Source of the DNA: Rhyacophila brunnea
Taxonomy: Eukaryota; Arthropoda; Insecta; Trichoptera; Rhyacophilidae
Direction of reading: 5' to 3'
Length of the DNA stretch: 64,000 nucleotides
NCBI GenBank assembly: GCA_022495005.1
Contig: JAGYXB010001842.1
Location: forward strand, 682,001 to 746,000
Shown here: positions 8,415 through 20,185 of the stretch, piece by piece
Layout: the number at the start of each line of letters is the position of its first letter
How positions within the stretch are numbered: the stretch's first letter is position 1
Program-made: the position numbers and the translations under genes
The notes under the pieces: model-generated
The model's database searches: none
The model's input: the letters and a program-made list of their open reading frames with translations, nothing else
What the model was told of the DNA's origin: nothing

Positions 8415-10667
8415 ACAGGGGATATGCTTGTGGAGTTTGCTGAAACCAACAAGCTTCACATCATAAATTCCTTTTTACAACATAAACCTACACGTAAATG
8501 GACGTGGAGAAGCCCATAAGGAAGAACCAGCGAAATCGATTACATCCTCACTGACAGAAAATATACATTTTTAAACTGAAAGGTGATCAATCGGTTTAAC
8601 ACCGGCAGTGATCACCGGATGGTGAGATGTAAGATAAGATTGAACGAAAAATCAAAAAGATCCAAACTGCAGAAGAAGTCAAATGCTCGCATATTCCTGC
8701 AGAACAATACTGCATTCTAAGATGAACTCAAAAATGCACTATCGGTTTTCTTAGATGTGAACGAAACTGCTTCCCTATCCAACGCGGAGGATATAACGAA
8801 TATCATTGTACAATATGCAGAAAAACAGGCGTAAAAAGCTCGGAAATCACACCTCCCACCAAGCTTTCGAAGGCAACATTGAATCTTATGGAGCATAGAA
8901 GGAAAACCAAGAGCGATAGACAGGCACAAAACGAAATGGAGTTTTCATCACTTTGCAAAACCCTCCGAAGGAAGAAAAGAGAAGACCTTCGTAAATTCAA
9001 TATAAACCTCATACAAGCAATTGTGAAAGCAGGCAGAAATTTAAATAGAAACAAGCAATGCTTGTCGATAGGAAAACGTCAAATCACAGCACTAAAAGCA
9101 AAAGATATTTCTATCATCAGGGAACACTTGTTAAGCCGAGTTGAAGAGTTCTACAGCGTCGCAGAAATCACATCCTGGGAAGTAACCCATGCTTTAAATT
9201 ACATGAAAAGTGGGAAAGCCCCCGGGGAAGACGGTCTTACGATAGATATCCTCAAAAAAGCGGGAAAGGATGCAAATGAAGTACTTGCACAATTATTCAC
9301 AGCCTGCATATGCAAAGAGGATGTCCCGGTGGCATGGAAATATGCCAGCATTGTCATTTTTTACTAAAAAGGTGACAGAGAAGACCTAGCAAATTATCGT
9401 CCAATAAGTCTACTCGCTATTCTCTACAAGACGCTCACAAAAAATCTCTCAAACCGTCTGCATAATGTACTAGACGAGAACCAACCGAGAGAACAAGCCG
9501 GATTTAGAGGAGGATACAGCACTATGGACCATATCCAAGTCGTCAGAGAAATCATAGAGCGGTGCCAGGAATACAAACTGCCACTATGCATGGGTTTTAT
9601 AGAATATGAGAAGGCGTTTGATTCGATAAAGAAGTGTTCAATACTCGGCGCACTCGGAAAACAAGGAATCCTTGGGCGCAATATAAATATTTTCAATAAT
9701 ATATACAGTAGCGCAACAGCATCTGTCAATCTCCGTAAACCATCGCACCGATTTCCTATCAGCAAAGGAGTCTGACAAGGTGATACAATCTGACCTAAAC
9801 TATTTACAGCACCCTTGAAGACTTATTCAGGCAACTTGACTGGAATGACAAAGGGATCCCCATAAATGGAGAATACCTGAGTCATCTGCGCTTTGCCGAC
9901 GACATAGTAAATTTCTCGCAAGACTCAGAAGACCTCCAAAGCGGAATGCAAGAACTCGCTGAAGTAAGCAACAAAGTAGGTTTGAAAATAAATGTAATAA
10001 AGACGAAAGTCATGTTTAACTGCTTTGCAGGCCAAAAAGAAATCCCCATCAATGGCACTCAGCTCGAACAGGTGAAAAGCTACATCTATCTGGGACATCA
10101 AGTGTCTATGGATGGATGTTTATTTGATGAAATCGTTCGGAGAGTAAAGCTAGGCTGGAGTGCTTTTGGCCGCCTGAATAATATCTTCAAAAGTGACCTT
10201 CCACTGTGCCTAAAGCGCAAAGTGTTCAACCAGTGAGTGCTTCCCGTGATCACATTTGCGTGTGAAACATTGGATCCTAAGTATAAGAGAGATCCAGAAA
10301 CTTAGAGTAGCACAACGTGGTATGGAGAGGTGCATGCTGGGCATAATGCGAAAGTTCAAAAAGAGGAATAAGTAGATAACGGAATAGACAAGGATTAATG
10401 ATGTGATAGAGTTTGCTAAAAACCTCAAATGGAAATTGGCTGAACACATAGCTCGAAGGAAGGAAAATCGTTGGACAAATTAAGTCATCCAGTGGTATCC
10501 AAGAGGTACTAAACATCCGCAAGGTAGACCTAGAGGCCGCTGGATCGATGTAATGATAAAGTTCTTCGGAAAAACTTGGCAACGCAACGCACAGGAACGA
10601 GAGAAGTGGAAGCAGCTTGAAGAGGCCTTCATCCAGCAGTGGATAGATTCAGGCTGATGATGATGGT
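8415..10667 (+). mobile_element. RTE-type LINE, copy 1, 5'-truncated and decayed
   Basis: The copy starts inside the endonuclease (GDMLVEFAETNKLHI, then GSDHRMV with the catalytic SDH intact) and runs through reverse transcriptase to the 3' tail GATGATGATGG. RT landmarks are KAPGEDGLTIDILKKAG, ANYRPISLL, REQAGFRGGYST, GFIEYEKAFDS (Asp of motif A changed to Glu) and FADDIV. Several in-frame stops and frameshifts and a deletion before EITSWEV make it inactive. It is flanked by an approximate duplication (TATGTAAG at 8407-8414, TTTGTAAG at 10668-10675). Units B (about 23350) and C (about 34540) keep the uninterrupted site TTTTGTAAGAACTG, so it inserted in the A lineage or after the copies separated. 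Confidence 0.9.
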
Positions 10668-11112
10668 TTTGTAAGAAGTAAAATGTAGTATAAGGTATAA
10701 TTTGTACTAAGGGGCAAGTACATAATAAATGGATAAGTTATATCAGTATAATAAACTATATCTCACGTATTTCTTCCTCAACAAATAATTTGACAACATT
10801 TGCGAATGCAACATTCTTCTTATTGAACATAAATAACAACCCAGATTATGTACCTCCATTATTTTAAATTTCACCCAAAATTAACGCTTTTTGTATGCAA
10901 TTAATCTAGAGGATACTAGTTAATTTTATTGTAAATAGATAAGATGACTGTGACCTAAATGGTTATTAATTTTCAGCAACAAACTACGTTTAGGTACTGC
11001 AAGAGGCACATTGCTGTTTTAAAAGTCTCCTTTACGAAATATACCTTGGTAAAACTTATTCATCAAAAGTTGGATACTGTGACTATTTGTAGTTTCATTG
11101 AAGATTGCGTAC
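10668..11112. other. Intron DNA of unit A, 3' of exon 2
   Basis: No gene is seen. It is shared with B, C and D (TATATCTCACGTATTTCTTCC). B and C carry an extra 1.1-kb minisatellite element at about 10915 that A lacks. Confidence 0.5.
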
Positions 11113-11265
11113 CTGATTTTTTGGTCCACAGTCCAAATAAGAGCAGCCAGGTTGTGAGTCCACGTATTTGGGTTCCCGTATTGTGTCTTCGACGTACTCG
11201 TTGTTGAAGTCAATTCCATCAAAAATCGCCTCTGATTTTATAACACGCGAGTCTGTTGAAGGTTC
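11113..11265 (-). CDS. Exon 2 of zinc-finger gene, unit A
   Basis: A 153-bp exon (51 codons), phase 0 at both ends, bounded by a TTTTACAG acceptor and a CAG/GTACGC donor. The product begins EPSTDSRVIKSEAIFDG and ends GCSYLDCGPKNQ. It contains IKSE, a psi-K-x-E motif, and is acidic with no known domain. It joins either first exon (donors also phase 0) to the finger exon 5.6 kb away. A differs from B, C and D at several residues (DSR for DSG, EPK for ELK, PKN for PEN). Confidence 0.8.
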
Positions 11266-11380
11266 CTGTAAAAAAACATGTTTTCATATACTTAAAGGAA
11301 ATCGATTATGTATTTAGAGCGCAGAAGCGAAATAAATAAAATAGATATGAATCAAAGCAAAATCAGTTTTTAAAAATAAC

Positions 11381-11521
11381 CTCAGATGCACAGCTGACAT
11401 CGTCGGCGTTCGCTTGTTTAATATTCGTGTCGCTATCGTTTGAATGAAATATTGGCACAACAAGCCAATGCTGACCCTCTACATTAGCTTGTAATTGTTG
11501 TGGTTCAAGTTTAATATCCAT
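11381..11521 (-). CDS. MDIK-type first coding exon, unit A (intact)
   Basis: The exon runs from ATG at 11521 for 47 codons to GAG followed by a GTTATT donor, phase 0. The product begins MDIKLEPQQLQANVEGQHW and ends NIKQANADDVSCASE. It aligns loosely with the MDVK exon (both start MD-I/V-K and end with an IKQ-x-x-AD segment), so the two probably arose by exon duplication. No usable acceptor in frame precedes it, so it is read as an alternative first exon and not as an internal one. Initiation here gives the 457-residue product. Confidence 0.78.
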
Positions 11522-12601
11522 GTTACCGGCTTTAAAGCAAAAATGCCTAACGCAGTCAATTATCAGAACAAGTAGTTTGACAGCTACCTACTGATCTTCG
11601 TTTGTCGTTACCATCCGCCATAGACAAATCTTTGGAATTGAGTGTTACGGATTTATTGTAAAGTCGAATTGAAAGAGCTTTCGAGTCGATATATAAACCA
11701 AACTTTAAAATATATAAGTGGGTAAGTAAAAGTATATATGTAGTTACATTATGTAAACAAATAAAATCTATCACCTCTTTTAAAAAGCAACGAAGCCTCA
11801 TCTGATTACAGTGCTGCCATCTTTTGGTCATCGAATTATAGTACGAGGTCCAAGAAATTATAGTATATCGGCAAAAATTATAGTAGGTATCTGTTGTCAT
11901 CTGTTGAAAATGTATAGGTTTTTTGTTGCTCACAAAAAAATAGCATTTAATATGAGAAATTTCGAGGTCCTTTTTATTTAAGTAGGTAGCTATTCCAATC
12001 AAACAGCGAATTCAATAAATTCCATTTTAAATCAATCAAGGACTTAAACGCACAAACATCGTATTTAAATTAATGCTAGTTGTGTTCAACGTTATGCATC
12101 TAAATAAGCATATTACATTGCATTTCATTGTTTTTTCGCTTGTACCATTTTACGGTCAGTAGTTTATTATCATTTTCTCCTAAACCATTTAAAAATAATC
12201 CTTTATCTCTTTTAAGAAAATAATATCACCATACTAGTGCTGTAGTCAAAATTTGTAATAATGATTGACAACCATAACGTGAAATGCGGCTTCTTTGAGA
12301 TTTAACAGGTTACGCCAGACTGATAAGCTAATATTATATTCGCCGTACAACGCATTTTCGAATAGGAAAACGAGGAACTCACATTTCTTTCAGAAACACA
12401 CTTGCTTCATGTTTACTTACCTACCTACCTATATTGTTGGTCTCGTTTGTTGATTCTCTCTGGGAATCAACACTATTAGAATATTATAACATAATTTATA
12501 GGTACCTGCCTACCTATATTACTATTATCGATCAAATAAAAAACAAAGACTAAATAATAAAAATGCTTTTATAATAAAATAAATAACATTTGAAAACTAA
12601 C
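11522..12601. promoter_or_regulatory. Region between the two first exons, unit A; probable promoter of the MDIK form
   Basis: No coding exon is supported. The long minus-strand ORF at 11556-12002 is not kept in B, C or D. The region must hold the 5' UTR and promoter of the MDIK transcript and, for transcripts from the MDVK exon, part of intron 1. No TATA box or initiator can be assigned by eye. Confidence 0.35.
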
Positions 12602-12745
12602 CTCGGCAACGTGGTCGGGATTATCAGCATACTCTTGTTTGATGCAGGTATTTGACTCTGGGTTAATTCCATGTAAAGACATATCGACCGAATGTTGCTC
12701 ATCTGCATCAGGTTCGAAGTCAACTGCTTCGCGTTTTACGTCCAT
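12602..12745 (-). CDS. MDVK-type first coding exon, unit A
   Basis: 48 codons from ATG at 12745 to GAG/GTTAGT, phase 0. The product begins MDVKREAVDFEPDADEQ, contains NPESNTCIKQEYADN and ends PDHVAE. It is the alternative 5' exon of gene A, 1.08 kb upstream of the MDIK exon; spliced to exon 2 it would give 458 residues. The sequence upstream (12746-13046) is kept among all units and ends head-to-head with the small MEQT sequence at 13047, where the first 17 codons are open, so a two-way promoter is possible. Confidence 0.72.
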
Positions 12746-13094
12746 TTTACGCAATGAAAGCTTCCGTTCTCAAAAATTATCGTGTCACACTAAAGTCTAA
12801 ACACGTGTAAGCTTACTGTCAAGTGATAATATACCATAAACTAAATTAATATGCGGACTTCTTTTTATCTCGGTGCTGCCATACAATGATTAGAACAAAA
12901 TAACAGGGATTTTCGATCCGAATGATTGCGTAATATGGTACTTGTTAAAAACACTACAGCACGGGCCACTAAATCGGTACAAACAACGATAATCTGCGCA
13001 AGTTTAATTATTTTTACCTTTATCGTCTAGTACGTTTTGAGTTATAATGGAACAAACAAATTTAAAAGATGTAGGTATCATAGAATTAGTCAAA

Positions 13095-14810
13095 CAAGTA
13101 ATAATGAAAGGAGTTTTACCTACCAATAAAACTCTTATTATTCATGTTGACTTTGAAGTCCTTGAGATAGGGTTTGCTCTTTCTTCTTCGCGTGAGGCTA
13201 TATTCTACTAATTTATTTTCCTTTTTCTGGTCGTTGGTCATTCCTCCGTTTTCATTTACTGGTCATACCCGCGCGTCTATTTTTTTATGTATAGAGCTTG
13301 ACATCACTTTGTCTTCATTAAGGATTTGACTTTCTTACTGTTTACATGTTGCGTTTGACAGTTCATTCAAACTATAAAAAAAAAAAAAATATCTTGGACG
13401 AACGTTAAGTGAACTTTAGGTGATCAGTGATTATGGCGCATCATCTGAATGACCGTGAGGAGGATATTCTAAAAGCTAATAGTAGACAATGGATTAGTGG
13501 AAAAAAGTGACCACATAATTGTATGGCCAATGTTTGGCTCAAATACAGATACCGCCAAGCATCGTCAATCGGAATGCAAGTAAATAAAAATATTACTTAT
13601 AAGACTTAAACTTCTATGCAGCTACTTATTTCTATCGCACCTTGCTTAGCTGTTTATAGATGCCAAAGATAACAATAGCCATCTTTGCTAACAATATCAT
13701 AAACAGTGAGATTGCAGATGGCATATTTTCTTTTATAATGAAAGACTCATACTTCACTTTGTCACACAGTCAAAACTTTTTGTAAATCAAAGCATGCTCT
13801 AAAAGTTGTAATTTAATAATTTCTTTTGCACGAATTATATCACCTTGTTTCATCTCTCTCAAACGTTCTGTAAATAAATGTTGCTGATAATCACTTTCCA
13901 GTTATTGTATCCGTTTCTGATCAGACGAATTATAAATAAAACACTTTTCACACAGGTCCTTTTTAGGGCGAAAAAAGGAAAGTTTGAAATACGTGGAAAA
14001 TATGTTTATATTGGCGTTCAGTATGCATATCGTAAGATGTAATCCGATTGTCTCTCATGATTGCCAATCATCCGAAATGAATCAAAACTAACTTGACGTT
14101 CGGATTCACTCATTTGAATCGGTAAGAATTTTTACACGGTGCTCCCATGGTATTCAAATATTCTTCAACCGAATTGAATACTTTCTTGGCTTTCTTCCTT
14201 TTCCACAAGTTTGTTAAATTACAGCTCTCTTCTTTTTCTTGATTCTGATGTGTCAGTGGTGGAAATACTCTGTACTAGGTAAGGACAATGTCATGTCTGG
14301 TGATGTGATGTCTACAGGTGCATTTGTGTCTAAGGATGGCAAAGTATTCATACAGAAGTATAATGTTATTTTGCTCTGAAGTAGGGCCATATATTTCATT
14401 CTGTGTGAGATCGGCTGGAGATTTCGTAATTTCTTAGATCAAATCATCAATCATTCCCGAATCTCCTCCAAATATTTGTGTCATATCTGGCACACTAGAG
14501 GAACAGCTAAAACCCGATAATCTAGAATCACTAGAAGTATTATTGGAATTTGATATGTATTCAGAGTCTTCAGATGGGGTAAAATCAACATCGTTATCAT
14601 CGTGGACTATGCAATTTTCATCCAGACTTGCAATGATTCTTTTCGACTTTTTTGACTACCGTTTTTATCATAAAAGTACTATATACATAATAGTGAAAAG
14701 TATTGTCAATACATATGCAAAAATAGGCAAGTATTACCTTACCTATTTATCACAAGTCGTCATGGAATCGATATAAGAAGAATAATTAATGTAGGTTGTA
14801 AATTAGGAAG
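13095..14810 (-). pseudogene. Second remnant of the DTCxxCD transposase-like family
   Basis: Array backbone (GAATTAGTCAAACAAGTA) breaks off here. Minus-strand pieces in several frames follow the family order: an acidic leader (DVDFTPSEDSEY, about 14590), PKKDLCEKC (about 13965), LRE-x-KQGDIIRAKE (about 13860), then LFDLQKVLT-like and YNLT-like text ending KDGYCYLW (about 13680). Many stops and frame changes make it a fossil. The plus-strand piece at 13432 (MAHHLNDREEDILKANSRQ) lies beside it and is unassigned. Outer ends of the element were not found. Confidence 0.5.
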
Positions 14811-15410
14811 AAATGGTGCAAATATGCATTTATACGATGCTTACTATTGATAAGAAGACGTTGTAGTGCATATAATAAGACACAGAACAGTATAAACATT
14901 GAAAATCCCGTAAGAGCTAATAGTACCAACAGAATATTTACGGTTAAATCATTTATAATTATAACCTATAAATGTGTTATCCGAAGTAGGAGATTATTAA
15001 AACTACACATTATTTACCTTTATTGTTTTCATCCTTTATTTAATTAGTTTCTTGAGCTAATTGTAATATTCACCGAGATCTAGGTAGAGACATATTAACT
15101 AAATGGAATAGTACATAACCCAAATCCATTAGAATTTAAATTAAAATTCTATCAAGTGCCTACCTTAGGTCGATAGTATTGATATTAAAACTAGTCACAT
15201 GTTCACAATAACAAAAATAATCCAACTTTACTGTCACAGAAGCAATTAGCGATAATAAAAGTATGTGCGATTCATTACAAATGATAATGATTTTTCAATA
15301 CAGTGTTATTCTATGTTGATAAAGGCGAGAGTTGAGGGTGAGAGTTGAATTAGTGTCATATTCCACGGTGAAATCATAGTTAAATGATACACTAAAATGA
15401 TTTGTCTAGA
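14811..15410. other. AT-rich DNA between transposon remnants
   Basis: Nothing recognised; no open gene and no match to other units. Probably old transposon sequence. Confidence 0.4.
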
Positions 15411-16034
15411 GCATGGTTTCCCAAACTATGGGTCGCGAGCGAATATTGAGTGGGCCCTCGCCACTGTATACATGAATTTAAAAAAAAGGAAGTGATACAT
15501 TTTCATTCAGCTATTTATAATTCCAAAAAATTTAAATAAACTTAGTTACGGAAAATATTGTGATAAAATAATAATAATTTGAATTGCCAATGCACTACAG
15601 ATGGCAGCACAGTCGCGGAATATCTAGCGCTAGATGGCTATATAAAAATTGTAAATTATATTAAAACAAAACGCCCGCCTATTTCAAAAACTATGTGTAG
15701 AAATGGGTAGCCGCCATACAACGCCTTAATTTGTATTTGCAAGGATCAAACGGATCAGACATTTTTGCAGTTCACGATAAAATTCGAGCGTTCATGAAAA
15801 AGCTTATGTTGTAGAAAAGTTGTATTGAGAATGGCAAGTATGATTGTTTTGAAACACTTGAAACTTTTATTATTGAAAACCAAGTGCAGTCTAAGATAAA
15901 CGTACTGCCTGAAATTTCCAGTCATTTATCACTGTTAATAAATAACTTTGACGACTATTTTGGGGAAGAGATGAAAATGTTTGATTCGTTGCGTTGAATT
16001 TGTAACCCATTTCAAAACGACTTATCAACTAGTA
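15411..16034 (+). mobile_element. hAT-family transposon fragment (ZBED5/SCAND3-like), decayed
   Basis: The left end has the hAT-like terminus CATGGTTTCCCAAACTATGG. Inside, the plus strand reads IFAVHDKIRAFMKKLML, SCIENGKYDCFETLE, TFIIENQVQ, HLSLLINNFDDYFGEEM, which I recognise as the region of the transposase just ahead of the C-terminal dimerisation part. Stops replace conserved Trp codons (LML-stop-K, LR-stop-I). The rest is missing: the next hAT starts directly after it. Confidence 0.55.
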
Positions 16035-16800
16035 CAGTGGTCGGCAAACTCATTAGTCAACAGAGCCAAATATCAACAGTACAACGATTGATATTTTTTT
16101 AGAGAGCCAATTTTTTTAAACTTAATATATAGGTAGGTACACTGCTTATTAAATTAATGAACCATAATAAAAGTTTTAAGTCTTAATTATACTATAGGTA
16201 TACCGAAGAAAACTCGATATCATACCTAATATTGATCTTATTTATTGATAAGAATTTAATAATTGTAAGTAAGGTATCCATAAAATTAAATCATGACAAT
16301 GACTGACACACTTAATGTGAACAAAAGCCTTGCATCCCTTGAAAAATTTGGGTAAGTCAGGTGTGTATGTTGTTGTTTTCAATTTTAGGCACGATTCCAG
16401 GCATCAATAAGATAACTTCTCAATGTACTCTTGATAAGGCTCATGCTTAAAAAATACTGTTAGCATGAATATGTAGAGCCGAAAAGGGAAAGAACAGCAA
16501 ACGCTATATGAGTCAGGAATACTATTTCAGGTGTTAAAAATCATCAGGTCTTTCTTCTCCAGGTCTTTTAAAACAGACTACTTGTGCTGTGAACTAAGTT
16601 CACATTATTTGTTTTTCTCCAATATTTCCATATCAGCACAAAGACGTTCAAATTTAGAGCTCCACAATTCTTTGTTTTCTAAATCCAGCAATTGCATTTC
16701 AAAGTTGCCAATGTCAACATTAAAGAGAGAAAAAATAATACTCATACAGTAGCATTAATAAGTTTTTTTAGGCTAACGTCGGTTTGATGTTTCTGTATTC
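16035..16800 (-). mobile_element. Second hAT-family fragment, opposite orientation
   Basis: The end CAGTGGTCGGCAAACTCATT at 16035 is a typical hAT terminus. The minus strand reads FSLFNVDIGNFEMQLLDLEN then KELWSSKFERLC, followed by decayed pieces ending ESCLKLKTTTYTPDLPKF, matching the C-terminal part of GTF2IRD2-like hAT transposases. Internal stops make it inactive. No right-hand terminus was found. Confidence 0.5.
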
Positions 16801-16840
16801 CTGAAACCGGTTAAGAAAAGCTTCCCTCATATGTAAAATA

Positions 16841-17315
16841 GGCGAGATTAACACATTTGAAGATGATTCTAAAGATACTTATTATAATCTATGTCTTTGA
16901 CCATTTAAGTGTGATAAACATCTTATGAATAATGATTGCTTTATAATAATTATTGACCTAAGAATAAGGTAGTGTTTTTTTTAAATACGCCATTTCTTTT
17001 GGCATTCCCCAGTGGTTAAGCTACGACATACGGCCGTAGCAATAAAATGACAAACTATAATTAAAGTAGGGAGTAAAATTATGTTAACGCGCGTGTTTGA
17101 ACATGTACCAAACCGATTTTTTTTTAAACGGTACATGTTCAAACACGCGCGTCAATATCATTTTACGCCCTACTTTAATTTTAGTTTGTCAATTTATGGC
17201 TACGGCCGTATGTTGTAGCTGTAGTATTCATAAAATGTTTATCACACTTGAATGGTCAAAGAGATAGCTTATAATAAGTATCTTTAGAATCATCTTCAAA
17301 TGTGTTAATCTTGCC
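16841..17315. repeat. Long imperfect palindrome (foldback-type element)
   Basis: The outer sequence GGCGAGATTAACACATTTG is answered at 17293-17315 by its near-perfect complement, and arms of about 190-200 bp continue to a centre near 17110-17135 (GTACATGTTCAAACACGCGCG and its complement). The left arm has an extra stretch of about 100 bp (16930-17020). RNA or single-stranded DNA from it would fold into a long hairpin. Most likely a MITE or foldback element. No coding. Confidence 0.8.
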
Positions 17316-17734
17316 AATTTTTTGAATAATAAAATGCCTAATTCTTGTCAAATTTGGGATCACAGAGATTATCAATATAATTTTTTATCGTGAATATTTT
17401 ACAAAAATTATCTCGTAATTAATTATACTAATGATTTTATAAATGCGTTTAAAAATTAATAAATGTAAAAAATTTTAACACCACTGCACAGTTATGTACC
17501 GAAATATGGCTATATTCTAAAAACATTAGAGCGAGAGGTTTAAAAGAATACTATTTTATGTAACAAAAATACTTTATGCAGTCATCAAATGTTTAAAATA
17601 TCTATAAAGGATAATAAGGCTTCAAAATTATATAAATAGATTATCTACAACGTTTAAGGAGTGTCCAGGATCATGGTTTGAAAATACAATAAAAACTCAA
17701 TTTTGACCTACGACGAGCATGTCCCCCCTTAATA
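17316..17734. other. AT-rich spacer
   Basis: Nothing recognised. Unit backbone starts again near 17735 (AAGCACTAGCGTATCG). Confidence 0.4.
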
Positions 17735-19244
17735 TTATAAGCACTAGCGTATCGTTTATTTTTATTACGTATTTCGTGGTCTTTTACAAGTGTATTATTC
17801 TTATAATTAATGCGGAGAGAGTCGATTTGACTTCAGTACAAAAAGGTATTAGTATTTGTCATAATAATGACCGACGTGTGATCTGGACTGGAGATTTTCC
17901 GACTGACTCGTCCACTGTCGAGTTGCTGTTTACGAAGTGCCCGTCTTCTTTTTAAAAGCACATGCCAGAGTTGTGACTCTCTCCATATATGGCACGTTTC
18001 TATTAAATACAAGTGCATTTTCTTAGTATTAAGCCTAATGATTATTACATACAAAAAATCTTATTCGAGTAAGTATATTATTACGTATTATTACACGCAC
18101 TATGAATTGAGCGTAGTTATACGCAAAGCAGCCATTTCTCACCAAACTCAATCAGAGATATATTCACTTCTATATAAAGTGCGTTTTTTTAAATCCACAA
18201 AGCCTGTGAATACTGTTTATACATTTTTAATGATAGATATTACATATATATGATTATAATATGATTTTGTGTAACTTTTCAAAAGATAAAAGCATAAAAT
18301 TTATGAAATTATGGTGTTTTAGCAGTCCAGGTTGTTTTGTGCATAACCGTTTTTTCAATGAATGTTCATTCTGGAATGCAGCCAACCCTTATTTTTGTAA
18401 GATAAATCTTTATTTTTGCAACTACTTTCTTTAAAAAAAACCTTCTAAGTTACTCAAGTATTATGGGAATTTCAAAGTTCTGAAAATAATTCGGAAAACT
18501 TGTAAATTATAAATTAATATTTAGCTGTCAGCACTCATTTTTACATTAAAAAACTATATATTAAATTATATTTATAAAATATATTTTATATATAATAACA
18601 TGTAAATGTAACATGTAATAATAATATTAATGAGAAAATAATGTTTGTTAATTGAATGTAGAAAAACAGACCTTAAACAATTAGGTACATACTATTAGCA
18701 TAATATATGATTGCTTTATGCAGATCGAAAATGGCATATTTTTAAAACGCATTTATATGACATTTTTGTATGATAGCAGCTTGGTTGATTTATGCAGATC
18801 GAAAAAGTCATATTCTGCTCATTGTAAAATCTTTAAAACTCATTTATGAGATTTTTATATGACAGCAGCTTGGCTGATTTGTACAGATCGTAAGACAAAC
18901 GTGTGAAATTTTGGAAATCACTAATTTTTTTCAAAATTGTGGCTTGGCTGCTTTTGGTATAACTACGCTCAATTATTTTAATAATTTAAAAAAACTAAGT
19001 ACATTTTTATAACTGATTCAAAACATTTTTAATTACACCATTACACACCATTATTTACAATTATTTAATTGTTATATACAGGGTTACATTCTAATTTATA
19101 TCAAAAGGTCAAACCCATTCATCATCATTAATCAACCTAACCTATCCGGGATTTAATCCACGTCTTACATTAACAGCTTCGAATATTTATAAAATGTGGG
19201 ACTTACATCTTAAAATAATTTTATTACTCTAACTTATCAACGAA
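17735..19244. repeat. Distal 3' block of unit B (array backbone)
   Basis: This block recurs at about 28648 (C), 45920 (D) and 63065 (next unit), starting AAGCACTAGCG. A minus-strand ORF in it (18054-17833, with KRRRALRKQQLDSGRV) is partly kept in C and the last unit but broken in D, so coding is doubtful. At 18720-18900 lie two and a half diverged tandem copies of a 74-89 bp sequence built around GCAGATCGAAAA and GACAGCAGCTTGGCTG. Confidence 0.6.
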
Positions 19245-19475
19245 TTTTGTGCTTTAGGCACAGTGGGGGAACATCTTGAAAGACAATACTCATGTCGCTA
19301 AATGCACACCAGCCTAGTTTTACGCTGCGAACAATTTCATCAAATATACACCCATCTATGGACACTTTTTGTCCCGAATAGGTGGTTTATCACTTATTCG
19401 AGCTGAGTGCCATTGCTGATGATCACTTTTAGCCCGCAAAGCAGTTGAACATGACATTCGTCTTTGTTACATTTC
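19245..19475 (-). mobile_element. Old RTE LINE fragment, unit B
   Basis: The minus strand matches the post-RT part of RTE copy 2 (60050-60275), including the region coding QLEQVKSYIYLG and IFDEIVRRVKLG. Fragments at the same place in C and D show that it entered before these units were duplicated. Confidence 0.7.
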
Positions 19476-19774
19476 ACCTCAATGAGAAGTACGATTTATT
19501 AACTTTCTATTATATAAACTCATTTTTAAATCAATCTCGTTTTTAATGACCTACATCGAGGTATCCATGGGTAATGATCAGTATGTCCAAGTTCACAACA
19601 TTACATAGAAAGATACATGCTGGCAATTACTTTATACACATTCTGAAGAGTGCAATTGAAAGATTCAAAATTAATGTGTTTGCCATTGTTTTCGTATAGG
19701 TACAGCTAAACGGAAGAACTGATTTCGATGGCACCTGTGTTAGCCAAAGCTTCATTTCAAAATAGCATCGACCT

Positions 19775-19799
19775 AAGAGATTGGACGGTGCAATCTCTT
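19775..19799. other. Conserved short hairpin, unit B
   Basis: Same 9-bp stem (AAGAGATTG/CAATCTCTT) and GACGGTG loop as in unit A. Confidence 0.5.
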
Positions 19800-20185
19800 T
19801 GGTATTGACCCTTTTTGATAATAAGGTTTGTCAGATATTGTAAAATTTAAACGTTTTAACTATTTTTTTGTTAAAAAAAATTATTGTTCTAACATCAAGG
19901 AAATTGGACAACGCCGCGTAGATGAAAAAACATCACAACTGAATCCACAGACTTGGTGGCAATGGAGTCATGGGATTTTCCATCACCAGGCATTTGTTTA
20001 TTTAATTTTTGATACTCACTTCTAAACTTCTTTTTTCTTATTAGTATTTAAATTATTCGGTAAGTCGTTATAATATGCAAAAACAACAAGTCTTTTATTT
20101 AAATATAGACAACAATATAAAGTTATCAGAAAAGGGACGACCTCTATATCAACACAATGCATTAATAAAATAACATTTTCACGAA

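Noticed and set aside
10959..11222. ORFs on both strands overlapping exon 2 of A
   Set aside because: Shadows of the 153-bp exon in other frames.
11556..12002. 148-codon minus-strand ORF upstream of the MDIK exon of A
   Set aside because: Not open at the same place in B, C or D, and has no domain; regarded as chance in AT-rich spacer.
17833..18054. Minus-strand ORF with KRRRALRKQQLDSGRV (also 28573-28965 and 63051-63380)
   Set aside because: Partly shared among units but broken in D, with no start context or splice sites in common; kept only as part of the backbone block.
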